A stretch of 8,626 nucleotides of DNA from Nitrospira sp. (GTDB taxonomy: Bacteria; Nitrospirota; Thermodesulfovibrionia; Thermodesulfovibrionales; SM23-35): NCBI GenBank assembly GCA_016873595.1, contig VGWZ01000077.1, positions 1-8,626 of the forward strand, given 5' to 3'. Made by a program: the position numbers and the translations under genes. This document shows, piece after piece, positions 1 through 5,877 of this stretch (the first letter of the stretch is position 1; every line of letters starts with the position of its first letter). The notes under the pieces are model-generated. The model worked only from the letters and a program-made list of their open reading frames with translations. It was not told the DNA's origin and did no database searches.

Positions 1-1
1 C

Positions 2-91
2 GCTGGCAAGGCATTTCAAGCAACAGGCGTAGCTGTTTCTCCCATAGTGAGAATAATTGGTATGGATGATAAAGGTACGGTTACAGTATAA
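2..91 (+). CDS. C-terminal end of an unidentified protein (partial, 5' end outside window)
   Basis: Frame 2 is open from the window edge for 29 codons and ends at TAA 89-91. The tail reads ...VAVSPIVRIIGMDDKGTVTV, a soluble-looking C-terminus with alternating hydrophobic residues. Too little is present to assign a family. A hairpin (98-130) begins 6 nt after the stop, which supports a true gene end here. The other two plus frames stop or are unremarkable, so this reading is favoured, but it could be a chance open stretch. Confidence 0.5.
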   Translation, partial: AGKAFQATGVAVSPIVRIIGMDDKGTVTV

Positions 92-97
92 TGTTAA

Positions 98-130
98 GTG
101 GCATGAGAATAAACCATTTCATAGTGCCAC
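98..130 (+). terminator. possible terminator hairpin after the partial gene
   Basis: GTGGCA (98-103) pairs with TGCCAC (125-130), and a further TGA/TCA pairing is possible inside. The loop is long and the T-run afterwards is poor (only gtttt some 10 nt on), so this is a weak intrinsic terminator at best. Its position directly behind the stop codon at 91 is the main support. Confidence 0.3.
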
Positions 131-713
131 GCCATGTTTTGCCTGTTCTAACTATATGTTATTTAAGGATTATTTTTTTACAACTGTAGAAGATGGGCAT
201 AACTTTTAATAGACGATAGACGCAGTCATTTTTTCTGAGTTATTCCTTAAAAAAGCATAACATAACTGATTTCATTTTTAAAGAAATTAGAATTTTAGGG
301 CTGAGGGACACTTCCTGAAATTTTTTATGCCTCGGAAGAAATTGAACCTATTTTTGTAGTATTCACTCTTATCTACATGCCTTTGTGATAAAGCTCTGTC
401 CAGTTCCTGCGTTCTGTATCAAGAGAAAAAGAGGCAATGACACTGCAAGTGCAGAAGTGCAAAAGACCAATAGTGTAAAGGAATAAGGGGACGTTCTTGA
501 CTAAATAAACTAAAGTGTTAAAAGATCCCTGCGGTGTCGCACCTTGACTTTTCGGGCGGATGAAGAAATCATGCGCCCTTTGGTACATTCTATAATGCAT
601 TTCTACGGGCAGCCGTTCAATATCGCTTTCTGTCATACTGAGGAATCGCGGAAGGCTATTGGTTATAGAGCGACAGTTTAAAAGAGCAAAATTTCAAAAG
701 TGCAAAAAGAAAA
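131..713. other. intergenic region without a convincing gene
   Basis: This AT-rich stretch of about 580 bp has no ORF with a ribosome binding site. An 87-codon minus-strand reading (373-636) has no Shine-Dalgarno sequence and no recognisable motif, and reads like translated intergenic DNA. Two short stretches, GAGGGACACTTCCTGAAA (303-320) and AGGGGACGTTCTTGAC (486-501), resemble from memory the GGGGAC-type ends often found around REP-associated IS200-like transposase relics. That resemblance could not be tested here. No tRNA, rRNA or known riboswitch was seen. Confidence 0.5.
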
Positions 714-1865
714 TCAATCAAAAATTTTTACAAGGTCTTTTACAGTCAATGTGACAACATTCTTGCCCAATGGGTAAGATTCAGCACCAGGATATACAAC
801 ATATCCCTTTTTACAGGACAGATCCTCATATGCATTCCAGAAACCTCTTTCAACTTTTGGGCTCATGGAATATTTAATCTCAATAGCTACAGGTTTATGC
901 TTACTGTCAAACAAGACTAAATCTATCTCTGCGCCCGCGCCTGTTCTGTAAAAATATGCCTGCCATCTCTCAGGAACAATTCCTATTATCTGTTCACCAA
1001 TAAACCCTTCCCATGAACTGCCCAGAGACGGGTGGCTATGCAGGTCTTCGATAGTCCTTATATTGAGCAGTGTGTGCAGCAGGCCTGAGTCGCGAATATA
1101 AACTTTAGGAGACTTTATAAGCCGTTTTTTTATATTTGAATGATACGGCTGTATCTGCCTCACTATAAAGGTCTCCTCAAGAATGTCCAGATAGCTCCTC
1201 ACAGTAGTCGCGGATATTCCAAGACTGCCAGCTATCTTGCTTGCATTCCATAATTGCCCGTGAGAGTGTGCAATCATCATCCAGAATCTTCTTAATTGTC
1301 GTGCGGGAATACGGATTCCAAGCTGGGGAATGTCCATTTCAAGATAGGTTTTTATAAAGGCTTCACGCCATGTAAAACTGTCATTATTACTCTTGGGAAG
1401 GTAGCTCACAGGATAGCCGCCCCTTAACCAGAGTTTTTGAAAACTCTCACCATTTATCTCTGCCAGTGAAAACGGAGACAATTCATGATATATAATGCGT
1501 CCTGCCAGGCTCTCGGATGAATGCCGTATTAATTCAGGCGATGCTGATCCCAATATAAGAAATCTGCCTGCTGTCCTCTTTCTGTCTACAAGAGCGCGTA
1601 ACAAAGGGAAGAGCGAGTGCATACGCTGGACCTCATCAATGATCACGAGTGCATCTTCAAAACGGCTGAGATATAACTCCGGGTCCTGCAATTTATTCAG
1701 GTCGGAAGGAAGTTCCAGATCAAGATAAATAACCTTTTTTTTCATCCTGTTTTTAATCATTTTTGCGAGTGTTGTTTTCCCGACCTGGCGCGAACCCAGT
1801 ATACCTACAACAGGATATCTCATTAGGGATTTTTCGACCCTCTCCTGCAGTAACCGTTTTATCAT
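714..1865 (-). CDS. AAA_14 / DUF4143 family ATP-binding protein
   Basis: This is a 383-residue, full-length member of the AAA_14-DUF4143 family of P-loop ATPases, whose cellular role is poorly defined. Walker A is GSRQVGKT (residues 24-31), Walker B is ALVIIDEVQ (72-80, acidic pair D77/E78), and a sensor-1-like stretch RFLILGSASPE follows (101-111). A winged-helix-like section lies around 190-250. The C-terminal DUF4143 part carries AEID (312-315) and EIK (329-331), the spacing of a PD-(D/E)xK nuclease-like core. The start is chosen because MIKRLLQERVEKSL directly before the P-loop matches the usual family N-terminus. No clear Shine-Dalgarno is present, but a -35/-10 pair ends 6 nt before the ATG, suggesting a leaderless mRNA. 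It appears to be a stand-alone transcription unit. Such genes are common accessory genes and often mobile. Confidence 0.9.
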   Translation of the reverse strand: MIKRLLQERVEKSLMRYPVVGILGSRQVGKTTLAKMIKNRMKKKVIYLDLELPSDLNKLQDPELYLSRFEDALVIIDEVQRMHSLFPLLRALVDRKRTAGRFLILGSASPELIRHSSESLAGRIIYHELSPFSLAEINGESFQKLWLRGGYPVSYLPKSNNDSFTWREAFIKTYLEMDIPQLGIRIPARQLRRFWMMIAHSHGQLWNASKIAGSLGISATTVRSYLDILEETFIVRQIQPYHSNIKKRLIKSPKVYIRDSGLLHTLLNIRTIEDLHSHPSLGSSWEGFIGEQIIGIVPERWQAYFYRTGAGAEIDLVLFDSKHKPVAIEIKYSMSPKVERGFWNAYEDLSCKKGYVVYPGAESYPLGKNVVTLTVKDLVKIFD

Positions 1866-1871
1866 GCCTGT

Positions 1872-1900
1872 ATTTTAAAAGATAAGCTTTCAATTTGCAA
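1872..1900 (-). promoter_or_regulatory. promoter of the DUF4143 ATPase, probably giving a leaderless transcript
   Basis: On the minus strand TTGCAA (1895-1900) and TAAAAT (1872-1877) are separated by exactly 17 bp. Only six bases (ACAGGC) lie between the -10 and the ATG at 1863-1865, so the expected transcription start coincides with the first base of the start codon. The absence of a Shine-Dalgarno sequence fits this. Sigma-70 consensus matching only; not experimentally supported. Confidence 0.5.
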
Positions 1901-1929
1901 GGTAAAATTTATACCAGCACAGCGATTAT

Positions 1930-2003
1930 AAGAGTACATCTTTCACTTTGAAATCAATGGGAGTCTGAAATTTTCAGATGTGTTGACTACTATGTGTACT
2001 CTT
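1930..2003. repeat. nested inverted repeats upstream of the ATPase promoter
   Basis: A perfect 9-bp inverted repeat, AAGAGTACA (1930-1938) and TGTACTCTT (1995-2003), encloses a perfect palindrome with 7-bp arms and a 1-nt centre, TCTGAAATTTTCAGA (1964-1978). The set lies about 30-100 bp upstream of the ATPase -35 box. It could be an operator, the end of a small mobile repeat, or a cruciform-forming site. There is no T-tract, so it is not a standard terminator. Confidence 0.5.
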
Positions 2004-2063
2004 TACAGCAGAGGAGAGGCCATCGCCCTAACTTAAGGAAAAAAGAGAGGAAATTGACATCAA

Positions 2064-2225
2064 GGGACATTGAGCCGAACACAATAAAGGCAGTAAATGC
2101 AATAATTCCCGATATGACAAATTCACCCGGTGAAAAAAAATAGGATAAATAGGGACATAGAGTCAAACACGACAAAGGCAATGAAAGCGATAATCCCTGC
2201 CATGACAAACTCTCCGGGTGAAAAA
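2064..2225 (-). repeat. degenerate tandem duplication of a short coding-like unit (88-bp offset)
   Basis: Positions 2064-2137 and 2152-2225 align without gaps over 74 bp with 16 mismatches (about 78% identity). Read on the minus strand, both encode one hydrophobic peptide pattern, FSPGEFV(I/M)(S/A)GIIAF followed by (T/I)AF(I/V)VF(G/D)SMS. Twelve of the 16 differences fall at third codon positions and nine of 14 changed codons are synonymous, a signature of past protein-coding constraint. A further fragment, the SMS-like end, is recognisable around 2248-2258 next to the stop of the propeller gene. The 88-bp offset puts the two copies in different frames; an 87-bp (29-codon) unit would keep them in frame. 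Confidence 0.75.
2123..2203 (-). CDS. candidate 26-residue hydrophobic membrane peptide
   Basis: Within the right-hand repeat copy an ATG (2201-2203) is preceded by GGAG (2212-2215) at 8 nt. It opens a 26-codon frame starting MAGIIAFIAFVVFDSMSL and ending ...LFFFTG before TGA (2123-2125). The peptide is almost wholly hydrophobic with one Asp, long enough for a single membrane helix. In the neighbouring copy the same ATG is ATA and the GGAG is lost, so that copy looks decayed. Size, hydrophobicity and tandem duplication recall small membrane proteins or type I toxin peptides, but no sequence match to a known family is recognised and no antisense RNA gene could be shown. It may equally be a relic of a larger membrane gene. 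Confidence 0.35.
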   Translation of the reverse strand: MAGIIAFIAFVVFDSMSLFILFFFTG

Positions 2226-2259
2226 GGTTGTCAATCTTAAAAATGAAAGGACATAGATT

Positions 2260-3417
2260 TTAGCCTCTTATCTTATGAGCATATTTGACACCGCTGTCCT
2301 TATCATAATATGCAATATGAGGCATCCCGTCTGTATCTATGGAAAGAGAAGTATACTGTACTGTACCATCATGGTCAACGAGTTCAAAATCCCAGACACC
2401 CTGAATGTTCTTTGCTAATTTCAGTTTACTCCCGGCTGAATAACTTATGTAGATATTGGAATGCGGATCTACCACTATGGAACTAAACTGCCCTACAATA
2501 GCTGCAGTGTCAACAAGTTCGACTTTCCATTCACCTCCAACCTTTTTCGCAAGCCAAAGGTCAGGTTTATTTGGTCTTTTATCAACTGTATAACTTATGT
2601 AAGGATTCCCCTCTTTATCAAGGGCAAGTGAGGTAAAATTGCTCACAGATCCCTCGTCATCGGCAACTTCGATCTTCCAGAGATCGTTTTCTTTTATCGC
2701 ATATTTTAAGAAGCCGTTCACACTGTCTATGTAACTGATGTGAATACGACCAACAGAATCCACCTTGACAGAAGAAAATCCTCCGACAGCATTCGATTGA
2801 TTCTGTCCGTCATCTACTATCTCTATTTTCCATTGTTCCCTATCCCTGGTAGCCAGTTTAAGATACCCCTCGCTAAAATTATAATAGCTGATATAGACCC
2901 TTTCCAGAGTGTCAACAAATATTGAGGTATCAATACTTGCGAATGGCTCATCGTCTACTACATCAATTGTCCATCTGTTCCCATCAAATGCTGCTATTTT
3001 TAATTGGTTTTTTCCCTGATCCCTGTAGCTGATATAAATTTTTTCTCCTTCACCTTTTGCTAATGATAGAAATTGACCTACGGTTCCTTCCTGATCTACC
3101 TTTTCTATAATCCAGCCATCAGGTCCGCTTTCTGCATGTTTTAGATCACCATTGATATAATCATAGTATGCTATATGAACCTTCTCTTTTGACTCAAGAA
3201 CAAGGGATGCATATTCGCCAACATACCCTTTCTCTACTGTTTCGATGATCCATTTATCACTGAATCCCGTATCATTCGTTGAGAAAACCATTGTTTCAAC
3301 CCTCCATCCTTCTATTTTATCGTTTTCGTTTGTTAATGTCATGATACTATCAAAAATTATCTTCGCTCTTTTAGTGTGGTGTCTGTAATACTTCTTTACA
3401 CTTTTTTGTCTTGTCAT
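2260..3417 (-). CDS. seven-repeat beta-propeller-like protein, start uncertain
   Basis: The 385-residue reading contains seven consecutive repeats of 45-51 residues. Each begins with a Trp (W56, W102, W149, W196, W247, W297, W342) in a W.IE.VD strand, followed by G.F.SL..D..G, then (H/Y)ISYYD, then LK.A. Seven complete units fit a closed seven-bladed propeller. Such repeats usually bind ligands or proteins; no catalytic motif is seen and the specific role is unknown. No signal peptide or membrane segment is visible, although related repeat proteins are often exported. The ATG used (3415-3417) lies inside a palindromic repeat and has no Shine-Dalgarno. ATG at 3289-3291 (Met43) is preceded by GGAGG with 9-nt spacing and would give 343 residues with all seven repeats. 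However, GWRVET (37-42) looks like a piece of an earlier repeat, so the gene may be 5'-truncated. Confidence 0.75.
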   Translation of the reverse strand: MTRQKSVKKYYRHHTKRAKIIFDSIMTLTNENDKIEGWRVETMVFSTNDTGFSDKWIIETVEKGYVGEYASLVLESKEKVHIAYYDYINGDLKHAESGPDGWIIEKVDQEGTVGQFLSLAKGEGEKIYISYRDQGKNQLKIAAFDGNRWTIDVVDDEPFASIDTSIFVDTLERVYISYYNFSEGYLKLATRDREQWKIEIVDDGQNQSNAVGGFSSVKVDSVGRIHISYIDSVNGFLKYAIKENDLWKIEVADDEGSVSNFTSLALDKEGNPYISYTVDKRPNKPDLWLAKKVGGEWKVELVDTAAIVGQFSSIVVDPHSNIYISYSAGSKLKLAKNIQGVWDFELVDHDGTVQYTSLSIDTDGMPHIAYYDKDSGVKYAHKIRG

Positions 3418-3518
3418 GCCGTACTTGATACGGTCTACGACTCTTAGAGAATCCAGTCTTTGTTTGTCTGGATTCCTGCTGGAGTTTATCCCGTACCATT
3501 ATACGGGGCAGGAATGAC
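3413..3518. repeat. 106-bp palindromic repeat (REP/MITE-like)
   Basis: The ends are near-perfect inverted repeats, GTCATGCC (3413-3420) and GGAATGAC (3511-3518), pairing at 7 of 8 positions. Inside are CCGTA-cttga-TACGG (3419-3433), AATCCAG/CTGGATT (3450-3456/3468-3474), ATTCCTGC/GCAGGAAT (3472-3479/3508-3515) and CCCGTA-ccatta-TACGGG (3490-3507). The design matches the widespread GTCATGCCG...CTTGATACGG / CTGGATTCC...GGAATGAC class of dispersed bacterial palindromes, recognised from memory. No transposase is encoded. It overlaps the first codon of the predicted propeller reading frame. Confidence 0.75.
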
Positions 3519-3608
3519 CATAGTGGTATAGTTATTTATGGGACATGACACTAATTATGTCTCGTCAATTTAAAAAGGTTATTCTCTGTTTTCTAATCAT
3601 AACCGGAA

Positions 3609-4646
3609 TCAAAGCACTGTCCATTGTTGAGGCATGAAAAGTCCCTCATATGTCATGAGTGCAAATCTGTCAGTCATCCCTGCAATAAAGTCGCATACCA
3701 CATGGTGTTTGTTTATTTTTACTTGTTGAGGAATATCTACAAATATTTCTTCCACATGGTCAAGGTAGTAGTTATATAGATCACGTAAAATCTTTTTTGC
3801 CTTTTTAAATTCTTTTACAATCTTGTCACTTTCATACACACGCTCATAGAGGAAATCCCTGAGCAAATATATTGCAGACGATACGTCGTCGCTCATACAG
3901 AGCTCCTCAAGGTCTGTCTCTTTAGAGCGATAGATAAGGTCTTTTACCATTGTATCTATCCTTTGAGAATGCGTATCTCTGAGGACGTTAATAATCCTCT
4001 TCGGGATATCCGAACTTTTAATCACTTCTGCCCTCAGTGCATCATCGAGGTCGTGGTTCACATATCCGATGATATCAGATACACGCACTACCTGACCTTC
4101 AAGTGTGTCTGCTCTTTCACTCTTCTTCTCAGGGATAATCAAGCCCTTGCCCTTTGAGTGTTTCACTATTCCATCCCTTACCTCATGGGTAAGATTTAAT
4201 CCCTTTCCGTTCTGCTCAAGGAAATCTATTACCCGGAGGCTCTGCTTATAATGGTCAAATCCACCAGGATGTATCTCTCTTAACAATGCCTCGCCAGCAT
4301 GTCCAAAGGGTGTATGACCCAAATCATGACCCAATGCGATTGCCTCTGTTAAATCTTCATTCAATCTCAGAGCCCTTGCTATTGTTCTTGCTATCTGCGA
4401 TACCTCAAGTACATGGGTGAGGCGTGTTCTGTAGTGGTCTCCTCTGGGTGCAAGGAATACCTGTGTCTTATGCTTCAACCGTCTGAATGCCTTTGAATGT
4501 ATAATCCTGTCTCTGTCCCTCTGAAAGCATGTCCTTATGACGCCTTCTTTCTCAGGTCTCATCCTGCCTTTGCTCCGGGAGCTCAGACAAGCACTTGGGT
4601 GAAGGATTTTTCTTTCAATCTCCTCTGTCTGTTCACGAATGGTCAT
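3609..4646 (-). CDS. dgt: deoxyguanosinetriphosphate triphosphohydrolase-like protein (HD domain)
   Basis: This 345-residue HD-superfamily enzyme is expected to cleave dNTPs, classically dGTP, to deoxynucleoside and triphosphate in the cytosol, affecting dNTP pools. The metal-binding H...HD...D set is visible as H78 (RLTHVLEV), H107-D108 (GHDLGHTPFGHAGE) and D191 (VRVSDIIGY), followed by the usual NHDLDDAL. The early DRDRIIHSKAFRRLKHKTQV segment (44-63) and the C-terminal IAGMTDRFAL...YEGLF are also family hallmarks. Length is normal for the bacterial dGTPase-like subgroup. The start gives the standard N-terminus but has no strong Shine-Dalgarno. The gene stands alone, 144 bp after the PPC gene in the same orientation. 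Whether its substrate is dGTP or a wider dNTP set cannot be told. Confidence 0.92.
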   Translation of the reverse strand: MTIREQTEEIERKILHPSACLSSRSKGRMRPEKEGVIRTCFQRDRDRIIHSKAFRRLKHKTQVFLAPRGDHYRTRLTHVLEVSQIARTIARALRLNEDLTEAIALGHDLGHTPFGHAGEALLREIHPGGFDHYKQSLRVIDFLEQNGKGLNLTHEVRDGIVKHSKGKGLIIPEKKSERADTLEGQVVRVSDIIGYVNHDLDDALRAEVIKSSDIPKRIINVLRDTHSQRIDTMVKDLIYRSKETDLEELCMSDDVSSAIYLLRDFLYERVYESDKIVKEFKKAKKILRDLYNYYLDHVEEIFVDIPQQVKINKHHVVCDFIAGMTDRFALMTYEGLFMPQQWTVL

Positions 4647-4725
4647 TTTATCGGATAGCAGATATAATGTTGAAAATCAAGCCTTGTCATAATAATTTTA
4701 TTGAGCGGATCCATTTTTTTACTAC

Positions 4726-4731
4726 ATTATA
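4726..4731 (-). promoter_or_regulatory. possible -10 box for the dGTPase gene
   Basis: The minus strand reads a perfect TATAAT here, which would start an mRNA near 4719 with a leader of about 70 nt before the ATG at 4646. No good -35 is found at 16-18 bp. The region is AT-rich, so a chance match is possible. A 7-bp inverted repeat TCTTTTC/GAAAAGA (4735-4741/4756-4762) lies just upstream. Confidence 0.3.
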
Positions 4732-4790
4732 CTTTCTTTTCAAAAATAAAATAGAGAAAAGATTTTAAAAATCACTTCATATAATAACCT

Positions 4791-5225
4791 CTATAGCTTC
4801 AAAAGTGTAAGACCTGATGCCGGGTCAAACTCTCTCTGAGCATTGATACCTTCTATCTCTACAATAACAGCCTCCAGGACAAGGAATGTCTCTGATTTCT
4901 CCCTGAGACAGCCAACCTTCACCATGTCCTTTTTCCCGAATGCACCGTGGAAATGAATCTTTGGTTCATCTCCCTGCCAGAATATAGTACCGATACCTAA
5001 AACCTCATGACTTTCATCCAGTTCTTTCCATACAGGTGTAGGAGGTATTTCTTCCCTCTCGGGGCCAACAACAATCTTTCCCTGTCTCAGCCCACCGATG
5101 AGATAAAGTGCTGCGTTTCTTATATTCTCTTTTTTTGCAATGTGAGTGATATTTCCAAGAACATCCTCACTGTCCTCAAACCTTGCAACAACAACTCTTC
5201 CAGTCTTCCCTATTTGATATTTCAT
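4791..5225 (-). CDS. PPC (DUF296) domain protein
   Basis: The 144-residue protein is one PPC/DUF296 domain, the fold found in plant AT-hook proteins and as single-domain bacterial and archaeal proteins that trimerise. It begins with the usual FEDSEDVLGNITHIAKKENI (16-35), then the AALYLIGGLRQGKIVV strand pair, and ESHEVLGIGTIF (71-82). H73 with H91 and H93 in KIHFHGAFGKKD are placed like the histidines that bind a metal ion in single-domain homologues. The bacterial function is not established; DNA binding and metal or ligand sensing have been proposed for the family. The start is strongly supported: CAGGAGGTATT directly precedes ATG. It is divergent from the CGGC-domain gene across 238 bp, so the two may share regulation. 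Confidence 0.9.
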   Translation of the reverse strand: MKYQIGKTGRVVVARFEDSEDVLGNITHIAKKENIRNAALYLIGGLRQGKIVVGPEREEIPPTPVWKELDESHEVLGIGTIFWQGDEPKIHFHGAFGKKDMVKVGCLREKSETFLVLEAVIVEIEGINAQREFDPASGLTLLKL

Positions 5226-5330
5226 AATACCTCCTGAAAATATTTGTTAAATCTTTTATTGCCTTCGTTTTATGAGTTAAAGATGTTGTTATTCTTCATC
5301 TGCATTATCCTGATTGAATTATTTGAGTTA

Positions 5331-5336
5331 ATTATA
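5331..5336 (-). promoter_or_regulatory. candidate -10 box for the PPC gene
   Basis: The minus strand carries an exact TATAAT in a small inverted repeat, GTTA-ATTA-TAAC (5328-5339 region). It would give a leader of about 100 nt. The -35 region is poor (TTCTTG at 17 bp, TTGGTC at 14 bp), so an activator may be needed or the match may be fortuitous. Confidence 0.35.
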
Positions 5337-5398
5337 ACCCGATTGAGACTGACCAAGAAAGCCTTTCCTGTAACTCATTTTTAGGGTAGTCATCTTTA

Positions 5399-5425
5399 TT
5401 GAATTAGACCACCTCCTGTGATAAT
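5399..5425 (+). promoter_or_regulatory. candidate extended -10 promoter of the CGGC-domain gene
   Basis: TGTGATAAT (5417-5425) is an extended -10 (TG then one base then GATAAT). TTGAAT (5399-5404) is a possible -35 at a short 15-bp spacing. Transcription would start near 5432, about 30 nt before the ATG, leaving room for the very strong AAGGAGG (5451-5457) placed 6 nt before the start codon. Confidence 0.4.
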
Positions 5426-5463
5426 CTACCTTTACAAAGCATTTTTAAAAAAGGAGGGGGATT

Positions 5464-5832
5464 ATGGCAAAAAAGAGGCTGGCAATAATCGCATGCAAAA
5501 ACGTTAAGGGTATCAGTTGTGTCGGTGGCTGTATGAAATGTTTTAAAGGCATTTCAGAAAGGGCAGGAGAATATGAGCGATGGAAGGACTATGAGGTAGA
5601 ATTGATTGGCATGGATGATTGTGGTGGTTGTCCTGGCGTGATAATGCCGAAGGTTGCACTCATGATGGATATGGGTAAATTATATGACAGGGATTTTGAT
5701 GCCATTCATTTAGGTACCTGTTTAATGAAGGCTACACAGACGGCAAAATGCCCGATTGATGTTGAGGATCTCAAAAAGAAGATCGAAGGCAAGTTCCAGA
5801 AAGAGATAATTTTCGGGACGCATCCTTATTAA
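5464..5832 (+). CDS. CGGC domain-containing cysteine-rich protein
   Basis: This 122-residue cytosolic protein has the CGGC domain, named for its central cysteine motif and presumed to bind metal or act in redox chemistry. The reaction is not known. Visible elements are LAIIACKN (6-13), C19-x3-C23-x2-C26 in SCVGGCMKCF, the signature DDCGGCPG (51-58, C53/C56), IHLGTC (81-86) and C96 (TAKCPI), and a terminal FGTHPY. Eight cysteines in 122 residues and the absence of a signal peptide suit an anaerobe's cytoplasm. The start is clear, with AAGGAGG 6 nt upstream. It is the only complete plus-strand gene of the right half. It is divergent from the PPC gene and convergent with selD, whose stop lies 45 bp beyond its own. 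Any functional tie to selenium is speculative. Confidence 0.92.
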   Translation: MAKKRLAIIACKNVKGISCVGGCMKCFKGISERAGEYERWKDYEVELIGMDDCGGCPGVIMPKVALMMDMGKLYDRDFDAIHLGTCLMKATQTAKCPIDVEDLKKKIEGKFQKEIIFGTHPY

Positions 5833-5877
5833 CATTTCTGTCTCTTCTTCCTAAACCATAAAGAGAGGAGATGGCCT

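Noticed and set aside
373..636. 87-codon minus-strand ORF
   Set aside because: No Shine-Dalgarno, no recognisable domain, odd composition, and one of the REP-like stretches lies inside it; it reads as translated intergenic DNA.
1495..1728. Plus-strand ORF inside the ATPase gene
   Set aside because: Antisense shadow of a strongly supported P-loop ATPase; no ribosome binding site or domain.
1990..2208. 72-codon minus-strand ORF across the tandem repeat
   Set aside because: Its first third is an out-of-frame reading of the right-hand copy; only the left copy is in its coding frame. The repeat and the 26-codon frame explain the region better.
3542..3561. Terminator downstream of the dGTPase gene
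   Set aside because: GACATGA and TTATGTC pair at only 6 of 7 positions with no T-run; too weak to call.
5841..5866. Bidirectional terminator between the convergent CGGC and selD genes
   Set aside because: TCTCTT/AAGAGA can pair over a 14-nt loop, but the stem is short and there is no T-tract on either strand.
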